A model generated the notes under the pieces. That model saw nothing but the letters and a program-made list of their open reading frames with translations, was not told the origin of the DNA and did not search any database. From Nectonema munidae (lineage: Eukaryota > Nematomorpha > Nectonematoida > Nectonematidae), in assembly GCA_030549495.1 (NCBI GenBank), contig JAUIRK010000433.1, positions 1-64,000 of the forward strand: DNA of 64,000 bases, read 5' to 3'. The stretch's first letter is position 1; each line of letters opens with the position of its first letter. Made by a program: the position numbers and the translations under genes. Positions 53,301 to 63,599 of this stretch are shown piece after piece.

Positions 53301-54918
53301 AATTTAGAGTTATATGCCTCGAGATGTAGCACTGCTTGAATTCGGGATTGCCTGTACTTATAAAGGTAGCTTCTAAAATATCATCAATTTATTGAAAGAA
53401 GTTCTCTAAAAATTCAAAACAAACTTTATAACAAAAATTCAAACGTTAGACAAAATTAAGAGAAAAGGTTGAAAGGATGTGAATTTTAAAAGCTCATCAG
53501 CAGTGTTTATTGAACCTATTGGAGCGCTTATACATTTCAAGGAATCGGAATAGAAGTATCTGGAAGGGAATTAGATTTTGTTGAGGATTGCGATGCCGAT
53601 ACCTGAAGAAATACACGATTCTTACGTATTCCCGATACAGATGAATAGTGCAAAAAAACTAAATTAGAAGTAGATTTAGTCGCTGACGAATAATATATTT
53701 AAACAGTATGCGCCGGATAAAAGAGCGTAAAAGGCGACTGAGTGTACCCATAATTATATTCTTTTTTAATAAATAATCAGCAGAGTGACCCATTATGCAA
53801 GTTTGAATTCAATGTATCTATTTATTTATCGTATAAACGATAATTCAAAAAAAATAGTACTTGGACAAAAAATCAATATTTTTGGCGATCTTAATTTCCT
53901 CGGATGGAATCAGCCCTCTTCTCCTAATGAAGGCACCACTGTCGATTAAAAAAGCGACATCTTTCTTTCATAATGTCTGATTTCAAATTAGACACATTAC
54001 ATCCTAAAAACCATACACTATCTTCATGAGAAATAGCTGCGCGAGAAAAGCAAGAAATCTGAGAAGAGCGCCTATTAATATGAGATTTAGTAAATAATAT
54101 CTGAAAAATATTATCCCTTTTCCAATGAAATCGAGGAAAGTTCAACGTGGTTTGAGTTATGCATTTTCTTCTTTAAAACCTAAAGTTAAGGAACTTGCAA
54201 GATTCATCTCGCGCATAAATAAGCACAATCCTTTTCCATTACAATTATAAGTATGGCTAAATCTTGGTGTAAAAATGATTAAGATATATTATTCAAGTAA
54301 AAATGTGGTATAATATTTTTTACCTGATAAAGGCGGATAGGTATGATATTTTTTGAGAACCAGTGATCTAGAGTAAGTGTTTTCGTTAAAATAGCTTTAA
54401 AAACGATTAATGATCATATATTTGTATTAAGTATTTGGAAATCAAAACAATTTAGTTAACAAAATAATATTAATGTATGCCCTATTAGATATGAATTCCT
54501 GAATATGTTGCTCATATTTGTGTATTAGAAGGATTTGAATCAAGCAGCTCATTTACTGAGCGTTGTTGACGCAAGCCGTTTTCAAGCATTTCAGTGGGAA
54601 GAATAAAAATTTTCATAAAGGTACATACGTAACATCAGCAGATTCATTAGGATGATCACAATCTGTTAATGTTTGAGAAACTTCATCAAGATCCCACGGT
54701 TCCTCTTCATCTGAAAGGACAACGTAATTCCATGTTTCTTCTACGTCTGTGTCATCCATGGCTTCAACTTCATTGTGTGAGGGACGATGCAATTCTTCGA
54801 TGAATCCCGATTTACACTTTGAGCAAACATATTCAGGCAAGGAGAGAGTGGTTTCGTTATTGCACTTATGACAGTAATACACCGTAACTTGAGAGGAATC
54901 AACGGAAGCGTGAGACAT
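43937..54918 (-). CDS. RING-H2 E3 ubiquitin ligase, RNF126/RNF115 type, 3 exons
   Basis: Exons, in transcription order: 54918-54629, 46179-45819, 44344-43937. Together 1,059 nt, 352 residues; both junctions are GT-AG and in phase. Residues 16-35 form the N-terminal zinc finger (CHKC ... CSKC, then GFIEEL) typical of RNF126/RNF115, which in vertebrates binds BAG6 and ubiquitin. Near residues 145-165 lies PADYAWGQNGLEQIMETLFN, matching the PMDYAWGANGLD block. The RING-H2 is complete: C193, C196, C211, H213, H216, C219, C230, C233. A Ser/Thr-rich tail follows. Expected role: E2-dependent ubiquitination in cytosolic protein quality control and receptor trafficking. The middle is shorter and more acidic than in vertebrates, so a small missed exon in the 8.4 kb first intron is possible, although direct joining is in phase. 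Confidence 0.92.
44600..45800. other. Intron 2 of the RING ligase gene
   Basis: AT-rich intron sequence. A hAT-like end (GCAGGAGTGGGCAAACTTTG, about 44550) lies at its start; nothing else is recognisable. Confidence 0.5.
45819..46179 (-). CDS. RNF126/115-like exon 2 (residues 97-217)
   Basis: Runs from an ATTCTTTTTAG acceptor to a GTACGC donor. It encodes the DYAWG block and the first half of the RING-H2 (CSIC ... CEHLYHK). A degraded piggyBac-like element ends only 53 nt upstream of the acceptor. Confidence 0.94.
46233..48511 (+). mobile_element. Degraded piggyBac-like element in RING ligase intron 1
   Basis: Inverted ends CCCTCATTACCCCTTT at 46233 and (inverted) 48496-48511, flanked by decayed TTAA (TCAA / TTCT). 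Palindromes GGGTCCATATGGACCC-type lie inside each end (46249, 48451-48466), with another at 46428-46443 beside a second end-like motif. On the plus strand the transposase relic reads ITFDNFFTSYSLAEKLLKKN (from about 47660), KGGVDSFDQKVSYYTVSRKT (about 47960) and the Cys-rich RGRCHLCKGSDNKHDSSCIK (48250). Multiple stops and frameshifts; old. Confidence 0.8.
49195..49390. repeat. Repetitive CCAGAC/CGAACC stretch
   Basis: Short recurring pieces such as CCAGACCAGG, AACCGAACCAAACCAGAC and AACCAGACCGTG. Probably the end of a decayed DNA element. The 63-codon minus-strand frame across it shows no known domain. Confidence 0.3.
49408..49462 (-). mobile_element. SINE tail fragment
   Basis: GGTGTTTTCATCGAGGAGAC followed by CCGCTTGTGTCAAACTATGG matches the shared SINE tail in reverse. 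The tRNA-like head is missing. Confidence 0.6.
49470..51230. other. AT-rich part of RING ligase intron 1
   Basis: No complete element seen. Around 50200-50300 the plus strand has a short coding-looking piece (KGENIKEFFEYFLTETVPSR) of unknown origin. Confidence 0.35.
51322..51457. mobile_element. TTAA MITE, copy C
   Basis: TTAA at 51322, end TTAACCCGTTAACGATCA; right end GGTCGTTAACGGGTAAT. The perfect 16-bp palindrome GTCGACTATAGTCGAC lies at 51341-51356. Confidence 0.88.
51576..51714. mobile_element. TTAA MITE, copy D (variant palindrome)
   Basis: TTAA at both ends; inverted ends CCCATTTACGGCCAA and TTGGCCTTAAATGGG. The subterminal palindrome is ATGTTCCTATTTTGGAACAT (51594-51613), different in sequence from copies C and E. 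Internal CGTCTGC and GATATCGTCTGC link it to the family. Confidence 0.88.
51743..51879. mobile_element. TTAA MITE, copy E
   Basis: TTAA at both ends, with inverted ends CCCGTTAACG. Palindrome TCGACTATAGTCGA at 51845-51858. Opposite orientation to copy C. Confidence 0.9.
52103..52229. mobile_element. TTAA MITE, copy F (diverged)
   Basis: TTAA at both ends. Internal AATAATCAGAGGATATCTAG and AAGCAGACGATTTGTATT match the family. The palindrome is no longer recognisable. Confidence 0.75.
52333..52468. mobile_element. TTAA MITE, copy G
   Basis: TTAA at both ends; ends TCTGTTATCGACCAGAATAA and GGTCGATAACGGG. The palindrome has decayed (TCGATATATGTAGA). Confidence 0.8.
52817..53180. mobile_element. 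hAT-type non-autonomous element
   Basis: 364 bp with imperfect inverted ends CAGAGTTTCTCTACC and (inverted right) CGGCGTTTCTCAGCC. Flanked by TTCTAAAG and CTCTAAAA (6 of 8 match). The right end has the common hAT wording CGAACCCTAGTGTTCCGCGG. Confidence 0.65.
53924..54145 (-). mobile_element. Possible Copia-type LTR retroelement fossil
   Basis: The minus strand has a zinc-knuckle-like HWKRD near the start and a stretch HEDSVWFLG that recalls the protease start of Copia-type polyproteins. No LTRs or other domains seen. Broken and old; the assignment is weak. Confidence 0.3.
54629..54918 (-). CDS. RNF126/115-like exon 1 (residues 1-96)
   Basis: Contains the start codon, the BCA2-type zinc finger (YYCHKC ... 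EYVCSKCKSGFIEEL) and an acidic stretch rich in D and E (DDTDVEE, SDEEEPWDLDEV). The donor GTATGT follows the first two bases of a threonine codon. Confidence 0.9.
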
Positions 54919-55237
54919 ACAAAGAAAGAAATCAACGACTATCTTAAAAACAGAGGAAAAATTATAAGCATAAAATAAGGAAACTAGTGATTGGAATCCA
55001 TGTTTTAACTTTAAATTTCAATAAATTTGTAGAGTATTTGCGTAACAACAAAGAGAAGTTTACTTGTATCAAAAATGCAATACAAACATTATAGACTTTC
55101 ACCTTTTTATAAAATTTGGGATATTTTTAAAAAAGGTTTTCAGGCTTAAACCACATATTTTATTAACGCTTGCAGATATTTTCAAACCAGAAATAAAACC
55201 AGCATGATCGATTTGGTATAAAGGTAAAGATACCGTA

Positions 55238-55367
55238 GGTGTGTTTTCATTGACAAGGCACTGATGTACCGCTTATGTCAAACTATGAACACATTGGTAT
55301 GGATGAGGAATCGAACCCAGAGGCTTCCGTGCTGAGTCCATCATCTGAACCAACCTGCCATGCCACC
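55238..55367 (-). mobile_element. tRNA-derived SINE, best preserved copy
   Basis: Minus strand: GGTGGCATGGCAGGTTGG (A box), GGGTTCGATTCCTCATCC (B box), then the tail CATAGTTTGACATAAGCGG and GTCAATGAAAACACACC. Lies about 320 bp upstream of the RING ligase start codon. Confidence 0.85.
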
Positions 55368-55399
55368 AAATATAGAAAGATATATTATCCCTTACTCTA

Positions 55400-56190
55400 T
55401 ATTTATTTCTACTGGCATTACCGTAGTACGAAATTAACGTTTCAAAAACTTTATTATAGAATATAGATACAAGATGGAATGCTAGTCAAAAAATAACATA
55501 CAGTTGATATAATTTCAAGCTAATTTGATTAAATAATAATAAATTTGCTATTCTTGTTAGTTTGAAAATGTTGAGTCAGCTTGTTAGTAGAGAGAATAAG
55601 CAAAGAATTTTTTGATATGATTCCAAAACTTGCAGAAAAGGAGAATTTTCTTCAAAGTTTGATAGAGAGTAGCCAAAGCTTAGGCCTCACTATACTATAT
55701 GTAGAAAAGAACGACAAATAATACTTTCAAAGATTAGGTCTTAATCCTTGCAGAACGAAAATTTTAAAGGCTAATCGTCTACTTTCTTCCCCAAGCGGCT
55801 TTGTTTTTATCGATTCGGAAAATGAAAAGTTTGAGAACAAAAAATTGAAGATTTTCGTAACAGAAAAATTTGAAAGAAGACACAGATTTGATTGTAAATC
55901 GAAATATTCTATTACTTAGTTTAGAATAGTATAAACAAAGAATTTTTTTAATAGTCAATATTTGCTTGTTATCCACATAACAAATAGGAAGGGTATATGA
56001 AGGCATAATTAGCACCGCATGAGCCTGACAAAAACATGCTAGTTTGGAGCATTCAGAGTTGGATGAGCCTTTAAATATAATAATGAAGACAATCCAAAGA
56101 CATTTTCAATTTTGGATATAAGAATGATACCCTACATAAGACCAAGTATGAACGATCCCAAATCCATTCTTATAACGGTTTTCAATTATA
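55400..56190. other. AT-rich sequence without recognised features
   Basis: No coding similarity, RNA gene or element end seen. Confidence 0.4.
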
Positions 56191-56197
56191 TTCAATA

Positions 56198-56472
56198 GCG
56201 TAGCCAGAAACAGGCCTGTGGTGCAGTCCCACCTCCTTATTTTCGCTAAGTGCCACCCCCCTCCAGCTCTTTTATTCTCGAAAATTTAAAGTTAATATAA
56301 ATCTATCTGCATTAATGAAGTGTTGAAATTTTTTTGTAAAAATGCCACAGGCTTTAAATTTTTTAATAAAATTTCTGTTGACTTTTAATTTTCTGAGAAA
56401 TTAGGGATTTTTATTTTTTTGAAAATAATCCCCTTTGTGATATCTTAATTTTTATTTTTCGCTACGCCACTG
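56198..56472. mobile_element. MITE with GCGTAGCCAG ends
   Basis: Begins ATAGCGTAGCCAGAAACAGG and ends TTTTCGCTACGCCACTGAT. The ends are inverted around TAGCGTAG / CTACGCCA, about 275 bp apart, with GC-rich pieces (CCACCCCCCTCCAGC) inside. Non-coding. Confidence 0.5.
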
Positions 56473-56479
56473 ATTATAT

Positions 56480-58460
56480 TGTGAAAATTTCAAAAAAATT
56501 ATGAAGAATCCTCTATTTTTTATTTTCAGAAAAAATATAACAGTACTACATTAAATGTATCATTTATATATTATAGAAATAAAGTAAAGTTTCAAGTTTA
56601 AAATGGTTTTATATGCCAGTTTAATTAAATTTACTAGTAATTTTGCAAATATTAAAATGAGTTATCATACGTAGATGTAAATGGAAAAGTTTTAATAAAA
56701 TTGTGTTCGATGCGCCATACATACAAAAGCCACCTAAGTTGCAATAATATATACATTTGAATGAATACATAATTTGATAAGATATACAGATAAATTTAAG
56801 TTAGTTTTATAAAGTCAAATTTCAACTAGTTTATTCTAGATTATACAAAAATAACAATGAAATTTTAAATATAGTTTTTACAATTTTATGTAATATATTT
56901 TTAAAAATTCATTTTTATAGTATTTCACAAGTAAAAAATTATTATTTGATTTAAAAACATTTATGCAAAAAGTACTTCGATTTAATAGAAGAAACTCAGA
57001 ATAATTTTTTAAATTACTAAGATTCCTTTAAATTAATTTTTTGCACATTTCAAATAAAATTTAGAAAAAGGATTTTAAAGAAAGCAATACAATTTCTTAC
57101 TTTCTTTGAAATTGAAATAAAAACTTCCAATATAGAACGATTTAACAGATAACAGATAAAATAATTATTAGACTACCAAGTTTAAAATGCCATTGGAAAA
57201 TGATATAAATTGTAAAACTTTTTTAATAAAAAATCTTATTTTATTTTGAACTTAATTTATAAACCCCCACTTAGAGGTGTGAGTAGTATTTTCTTAATTT
57301 AATTCTTGGTAGAATATACAAAAAATCTCTTTTCCTAGCAATTCCCATTCTTTCACATCCAAAATCCATTTCTTCTTAAGCATTTGCCGTTCAATTCTAA
57401 CATTAAAATTTTCCCAACAACAATTTTGTATGTACATTAATTCATATAACCCTTTTTTTTCAATGTTAATTTCTCCTCTATACAATTAATTTCACACATA
57501 ATTTTGTGCTTTATACTTTTTTGTTTCCTTGTTTTTTCTTTGATTTCTCTCTTTGTCTTTCCCTATTTTTTTCGTTGTTAATTTGATCATTGCATTCTCC
57601 TTCTTCATATACGTTTCTCATTTCCATCATTTGGCTACCCTTATTCTATTTTAAAGATTAATATTTATTTTCATATTATGCTAAAAAACCTAATTCATTC
57701 TTTTTCACATTATACTAATATCTGTTTTCCCCAGCTGTGGAAGCAACACATTAGATAAAATTATTGCTAATATTTTGATTCTTTTTTACCAATATTTCAT
57801 TTCAATTAATTTCTATACATATCATTTAAATTCATCTTAACTTTTCCGTTTTTTAACAAGATAAATCCAGCCTTGTTTTTACGTTAATATTTACTAGGTG
57901 AAGGTTGGATATGTGGAAGGGGAGCAGGGGAATCGGCCATAACCCTCACAGTTATACATATCCGCCACTTTCACACCTCCTGATTAGAGTAGAGAATTTC
58001 GCCCTTTTCCTAAAAAGAAAATTTTTGAAAAATAGATGTTATCTACAATTTTTTAATTAATAAATTATTTAGATAAGATAAAAACGGTATAACAAATTTT
58101 GATTAAATTTATTTTATAATCTTTATTCTAATTAGTTGATAATTTTTAAAGTATATGTATTGTTATATATGGGCTCATTTTATTCTATTTTGATTAACAA
58201 AGCTAAAAACAATTACTATTACTCCTCATCCAATAATAAAAAATCTGAAAAATGTTTAGAAAAGTTTACTACTATACCAGTTTGCCACCATCGAATTTGC
58301 ACATGTGAAAAAGGGTAAAAAATATTTATTCCAAAAATTTTTGATTAAAATATTGTTTAACCAAGATAAAAATGGCATATATAAAAATATTCTTAAATTG
58401 GAAAATATGTAGAAGCTTTATATTTTTGGTTGAAAGGACTACACGTTACCATTTGGAAGA
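56480..58460. other. AT-rich sequence, possible coding relic
   Basis: A minus-strand frame at 57485-57294 (GLYELMYIQNCCWENFNVRI, then WILDVKEWELLGKEI) and a Lys/Glu-rich piece upstream of it (about 57630-57520) look weakly protein-like. No family recognised. At 57895-57985 GGTGAAGGTTGGATATGTGG and TGGCGGATATG-type inverted pieces may be element ends. Confidence 0.3.
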
Positions 58461-58475
58461 GGGTAGTACTAAAAA

Positions 58476-58515
58476 ACGCGCTCAGACGCGCTCGGACGCG
58501 CTGGGACGCGCTGAG
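58476..58515. repeat. GC-rich 10-bp tandem repeat
   Basis: Four units of the ACGCGCT(C/G) type: ACGCGCTCAG, ACGCGCTCGG, ACGCGCTGGG, ACGCGCTGAG. A 40-bp GC island in very AT-rich DNA. Confidence 0.9.
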
Positions 58516-58930
58516 GTACACTTTTTTGTTAGAAGCATACTTTTTCTCTAAATTTTAACTTTTAAAAAAGAAAAACGATTTTACAAAGAAGATTTATCTT
58601 ATTTCACGATTATTTTTAGCTACTTACGAAAATTTTAACATTTTCTTTTTTTATTGTTATTTTATTATTTTCTTTTTTTCCAAGTTCGCTATGTCTCTCG
58701 TTTCATCTCGAGTAGAAGAAAAAAGAGTAAAAAACTTTTTAAAATTTTTCCAGAAGAGCCTATACATTTATTGGTTGATAAATATGATAAACAAGAAATG
58801 TTACAAAATTAGTGAAAATAAAAGTGTAGGTATATGGTTTTAAACTATATGTGTAATTAAATAAAGACAGTAAACTATACCAATAATTTATATCAATGAA
58901 CTACTATGTTTAATTCAAATAAAAACATAA

Positions 58931-59462
58931 TCTATATTATAATAAGCTAGCGTGTGTGTGTGTGTGTGTCTGTGTGTCGCTGGAAGCATTCTGATTGGTT
59001 GAATTTATTTATATATGTTTTGTGTGTATTTTTATATGGTGTGATGAGTTTGTATGCGTGTTTATCGCTTGAAGCATTCTGATTGGTTAAAATTATTTAT
59101 ATATGTTTTGTGTTTGTGTTTTTATATGTGTGATGAGTTCATATATCTGTAGTGTGAGTATCGCTTGAAGCATTCTGATTGGTTGAAATACCTTTTGTAT
59201 GTATTTTATATGGTGTAATAGAAAAATACACAGAAAAGATACAAATATTCTAAAAACTCATCACCATACCATATAACACTATTAGCAACTCAAAATACAC
59301 ACTACCAAGAATCCCATTGTTCGAGCGCAGCCTAAACAAAAAAAAACTAGCCGGTCCCTTGGTCGTTTTGAGCGAAGCGAATTTGAATTAGCAACTCAAT
59401 ATACACACTACCCAGAATCCTATGTTTCGAGCGAAGCGAGAAACGATCACGGGACCGGCTAG
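58931..59462 (+). mobile_element. Helitron-like unit 1
   Basis: Starts TCTATATTATAATAAGCTAG after A and ends GGGACCGGCTAG before T: the TC ... CTAG pattern and A|T insertion of Helitrons. It contains repeated TCGCTTGAAGCATTCTGATT units, and an inverted copy of its own 3' end (ACTAGCCGGTCCCTTGGTCG) at about 59347. Confidence 0.7.
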
Positions 59463-60101
59463 TAAGCTATATAATAAGCTAGCGTCTGTGTGTGTGTCGC
59501 TGGAAGCATTTTGATTGGTTGAAATTATTTATATATGTGTTTTGTGTGTATTTTTATATGTGTGATGAGTTTGTATGTGGTTTATCGCTTGAAGCATTTT
59601 GATTGGTTGAAATTATTTATATGTGTTGTGTGTATTTTTATATGTGTGATGAGTTCATATATCTATAGTCTGAGTGTCGCTTGAAGCATTCTGATTGGTT
59701 GAAATATCTTTTTTTTTATATGGTGTAATAGAAAAATACACAGAAAAGATACAATTATTCTAAAAACTGACCACCATACCATATAACACTATTAGCAACT
59801 CAAAATACACATTACCCAGAATCCTATGTTTCGAGCGTAGCCTAAACAATAAAAACTAGCCGGTCCCGTGGTCGTTTTGAGCGAAGCGAATTTGAATTAG
59901 CAACTCAATATACACACTACCCAGAATCTTATGTTTCGAGCGTAGGATTCTGAAAAAAAAACTAGCCGCTCCCGTGGTCGTTTCGAGCGAACCGAATTTA
60001 AATTAGCAACTCAAAATACACATTACCCAGAATCCTATGTTTCGAGCGCAGCGAGAAACACTGTTTCGAGCGAAGCGAGAAACGACCACGGGACCGGCTA
60101 G
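59463..60101 (+). mobile_element. Helitron-like unit 2, head-to-tail with unit 1
   Basis: Starts TAAGCTATATAATAAGCTAG and ends CGGGACCGGCTAG before T. Same internal units as unit 1, but two inverted 3'-end copies (about 59856 and 59961). Non-coding. Confidence 0.7.
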
Positions 60102-60109
60102 TAAGCTAT

Positions 60110-61270
60110 ATTTAATAAGCTGAGTAACAATTAATTATTTTAATTTGATAATATATGCGGAGAAAAATTAAAAAATTCGAAAAACGTTGATATATCGATT
60201 TTAATATATTATACATTTATTTGTTGATGAATATAATAAACAAGAAAGGTTACAAAATTAGTGAAAATAACAGTAGGTATATGATTTTAAACTATATGTG
60301 TAATTAAATAAAGACAGTAAGCTATACCAATAATTTATATCAATGAACAATGTTTAATTCAAATAAAAACATAAGCTATATTTAAAAATGCTTATTTGTT
60401 GTCTTTAATTTCTTATTTTTGCTATTTTACAACCTTTTACCAAAATATAATTGACTCAGTATTTTGACTTTTACCTCGATCAGTTATTTGTATGAAACAA
60501 TACTAATTTTTTCTACTGAGAGTATTTAAAAAATTATCGGGCCTCAAATGCTTTGAAAGAACTGACTTGTATTTTTTTCCAAGAAAAACTTCTAGGGTTA
60601 AGAATTACTTGCTTCCATGTATGATCAAATCCCAATTCCTTCATATTTTTAATCCGAAATTTATGAGAACTAAAGAAAATAGATAATTTTTGTGTAATTG
60701 CTCAGATCAAATATAAAAATCGTTTATTGTTACTATTGTTTATTTATTGTGGTTACTTTTTTATGACTAATCTTTTGCTTACTAATATGATAAATTTCTT
60801 CTATTTTTTTTATTTTTTTGGTTTCTATCCAGCTTCACTATGACTCTTCACTGCTGTGCTCCTGGATTATTTAAATCGAAATTTATATTTCAAATAGATG
60901 TTTTAGATTTTTTTAAGAATAGTAAGATATTTTGATTATTTTTTTTATCAAATGTAGTTCAATGATATTTTACTGGATTCTCAAAAAAGTTATGTTTTTA
61001 CTCTTTCCAAGTGTCAAATGTACATGTCAGCTGTCTAGTTCAGGCAGGGGCGAAAATCAACTTTTTTCTGGCTAGACCACTGCTTCTCTCTAATTTATAT
61101 TTAGAGTTTAATTAAAAATAATTCTATTTTATCTCATTAGAAACTAGTTTTAAGCGGAATATAAGATCAATATTTTTAGAACCTCATGATACCAAAGTTG
61201 AGCTATTCAAAATCACAGATTTTATTGGTATAAATTTAGTTCTATCAATACACCAAACATTTTGCAAAAA
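60110..61270. other. AT-rich sequence
   Basis: Part of 60220-60330 repeats sequence at 58750-58880 (AATTAGTGAAAATAACAGTA-type and AAACTATATGTGTAATTAAA), so the Helitron-like units lie between two copies of a flanking repeat. No genes seen. Confidence 0.5.
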
Positions 61271-61319
61271 CGAAAATTTATTTGTTTTTAAATGAGAGAA
61301 AAATAGTTCTCAATCGTTA

Positions 61320-61886
61320 TAATTTTATATCAATGAATATTGTCAGACTCGCGTTAAATTTTTTTAAAAAAATTGTTGATTATTATAATAAAAATATAAT
61401 ATCGAAACAAAATTTTTCATGTGTTAAATATGTACTTGATCTATTTATGACAGCTGTTAGAAATTTATTTGTATACAGAAATAGTCAAAAAAACAATGAT
61501 TTTCTTCTTCTCGTATACTATAATTTTTATGATTTATGTTTGTTTAAATTGTTTTTTAATGATTTTGTGTTCTTAGACTTAAATAATTATATGAAAAGTG
61601 ATTAAACTACCATTTTTGTTACTATGATTCCTTACAAAATGTAAAAAATACAAGCGTTACCAAATCACCTTATATGCGTTAGCTACTTCAACGTTGGCTT
61701 TGCTGCTTATAAAAACTTGAAAATATCAAATAAGCTATTTCATTTTTTATGCCTCCTATTATTTTGAAATTATTCTGAGAACAGGCAGTTTCGTTTTAAA
61801 ATAGTGAAAATCGCTTTATTAGTTTATTTTGTCTCCTTTCCCCTTTATGTTAATTATGTAGAAAAATTTTCAACTTTGAGTAAAAG
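61320..61886 (-). repeat. Second copy of the SINE-attached long repeat
   Basis: Inverted relative to 16085-16900, with the same junction to the SINE. A 107-codon plus-strand frame (61282-61605) spans part of it but is absent from the other copy, so it is not considered a gene. Confidence 0.7.
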
Positions 61887-61999
61887 GTAGTTTTCATTGA
61901 CCAGGAACTAATGTAACGCTTATGTCAAACTGTGAAGGGAATCGAATCTAGAGGCTTTCATGCTGAGTCCAACATCTCAACCAACCTGCCATGCCACCC
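61887..61999 (-). mobile_element. tRNA-derived SINE with internal deletion
   Basis: Minus strand GGTGGCATGGCAGGTTGG, then AGATTCGATTCCC and CAGTTTGACATAAGCG; about 17 bp between B box and tail are missing relative to the 55238 copy. Confidence 0.75.
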
Positions 62000-62017
62000 A
62001 TAGAGTATGCTATAGGG

Positions 62018-62785
62018 CAGCGTTATTCAAACTATGGGTCCCGACCCTTCAGTGGGTCGCGTGAAAAATAAAATGGGTCATGACAAAAGAGAAAGGACAT
62101 TAAGGGAGAGCAAAGTGAAGAAAATCTAAAAGTTTTATTCATACAAATAAATAAAACAATGTGCAGATCATAAAAAAAAATATACATCTAATAACAAGTT
62201 TTCTAACTTTAGTTTTGTTTTACATTTTTCATTTTTTTAGGAAGAAGGAACAACTGAAATGAACGATTTTTTTCATTCAATAAAATTTCCAATTTTTTTT
62301 ATTGTTAATTGATATCTTTACCCCCTTTCTACACAAAATTTGGAGATGGTGCGCATATATAAGTCTTCATTAATTGCTGGCTAAGCTTAATAGGGCGGGG
62401 GTTAAAGTTTACATATTTGTTGATGAAAATAAGATTTTGATCATTAAAGATGTCTTGGAGACCGACCATTAAACATCATGTAGCATATCTTAGTCAAGAA
62501 ATTTCTCTTTATTTTCCTAATCTACAAAAATTTGAAAAATACTATTAATTTATCAAAACCCGTTTTTAATCTCGATTAGTAATCTCGCCCTTTTTTAAGG
62601 AATACTTTAAATTCTCTAGCATTTTTCATGGTTGATATTTTTTTCAATTTAATTTTCTTATAAAAAAGGTATTTTATTCGTTCACCTTTTAAATCGTTAA
62701 ACATGGGTGAGTGGTGAAAAAAATTTCAGTCAAAGGGAAATTCCGAAGAAAAAGGCGTTAAGAAGAAAAACGTTGGGAACCACTG
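62018..62785. mobile_element. hAT-like non-autonomous element
   Basis: Left end CAGCGTTATTCAAAC with GGGTCCCGACCC; right end CGTTGGGAACCACTG, about 768 bp. No clear 8-bp duplication (CTATAGGG / GTCTAGTT), so the two ends may belong to different elements. Confidence 0.5.
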
Positions 62786-63599
62786 GTCTAGTTCATGCTT
62801 TTTTTTTAATTTGGTTTTTAAACTTGTAAATATATCTCATGGCTGATTAATCTAAGGTTTTGTTTTTTGGTATCAAATTACACAATATACTTTGGATTAT
62901 TCACGAAACCTTTTGATTTTTCTCTATAAACTATCATGAAATTTGTAATTGGTTGGTTTGACAGCATAATTTTGTAAAATTACCAAATACTATGATTATA
63001 CAAAAAATAAAATCTGTTATATACTCAATAGTTTAAACTAAAATTATATGGTAATTGTTCACTAGGTTACATATTTTTTATTTCCTGTAAAATTAAGTAT
63101 AAATATATAAGTGGAGTAAAAATCCATGGTCCGTACTGCGAGGAATAAGTATTATTTATGACGGAGATTCCAGAGATCTGGTAATGCTCAATCTGAAGCT
63201 GTATAGTACTTATATGCAGGTTTTTTGGTCCAAAAATTTCTATCCTGGAAAAAAAGCGCTGTCTTTATCAGTATATAATTTAGTTAAGAAACTTTTGAAA
63301 ATTTTTATTATTGAATCTTATTTACTTTTCGAATATTTTATTTAATTTAACTTCATTTTTATTTTAGAAACATTCAGTTACTCCCTTTTTTGAACTAATG
63401 ACATTACTGGGAGTTTCTTTTTCATATAAAAAAAGCCTCAACTTGATGAATTCAGATTTGGAATATAAATTTATCTTTTGTTAAAATAAAATTTTCATTT
63501 CTTTTATTTCACTTTATGAGTTATTTCCATAACTTCCTATTTTATAGATTCGTTGCGCAACAAATCTAAGAAAAAAGTTTATTACTAATATGCGCCAAG

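Noticed and set aside
61282-61605. 107-codon frame on the plus strand
   Set aside because: It lies in an AT-rich repeat whose other copy (near 16.5 kb) lacks the frame; composition is Phe/Asn/Leu/Tyr-rich as expected by chance.
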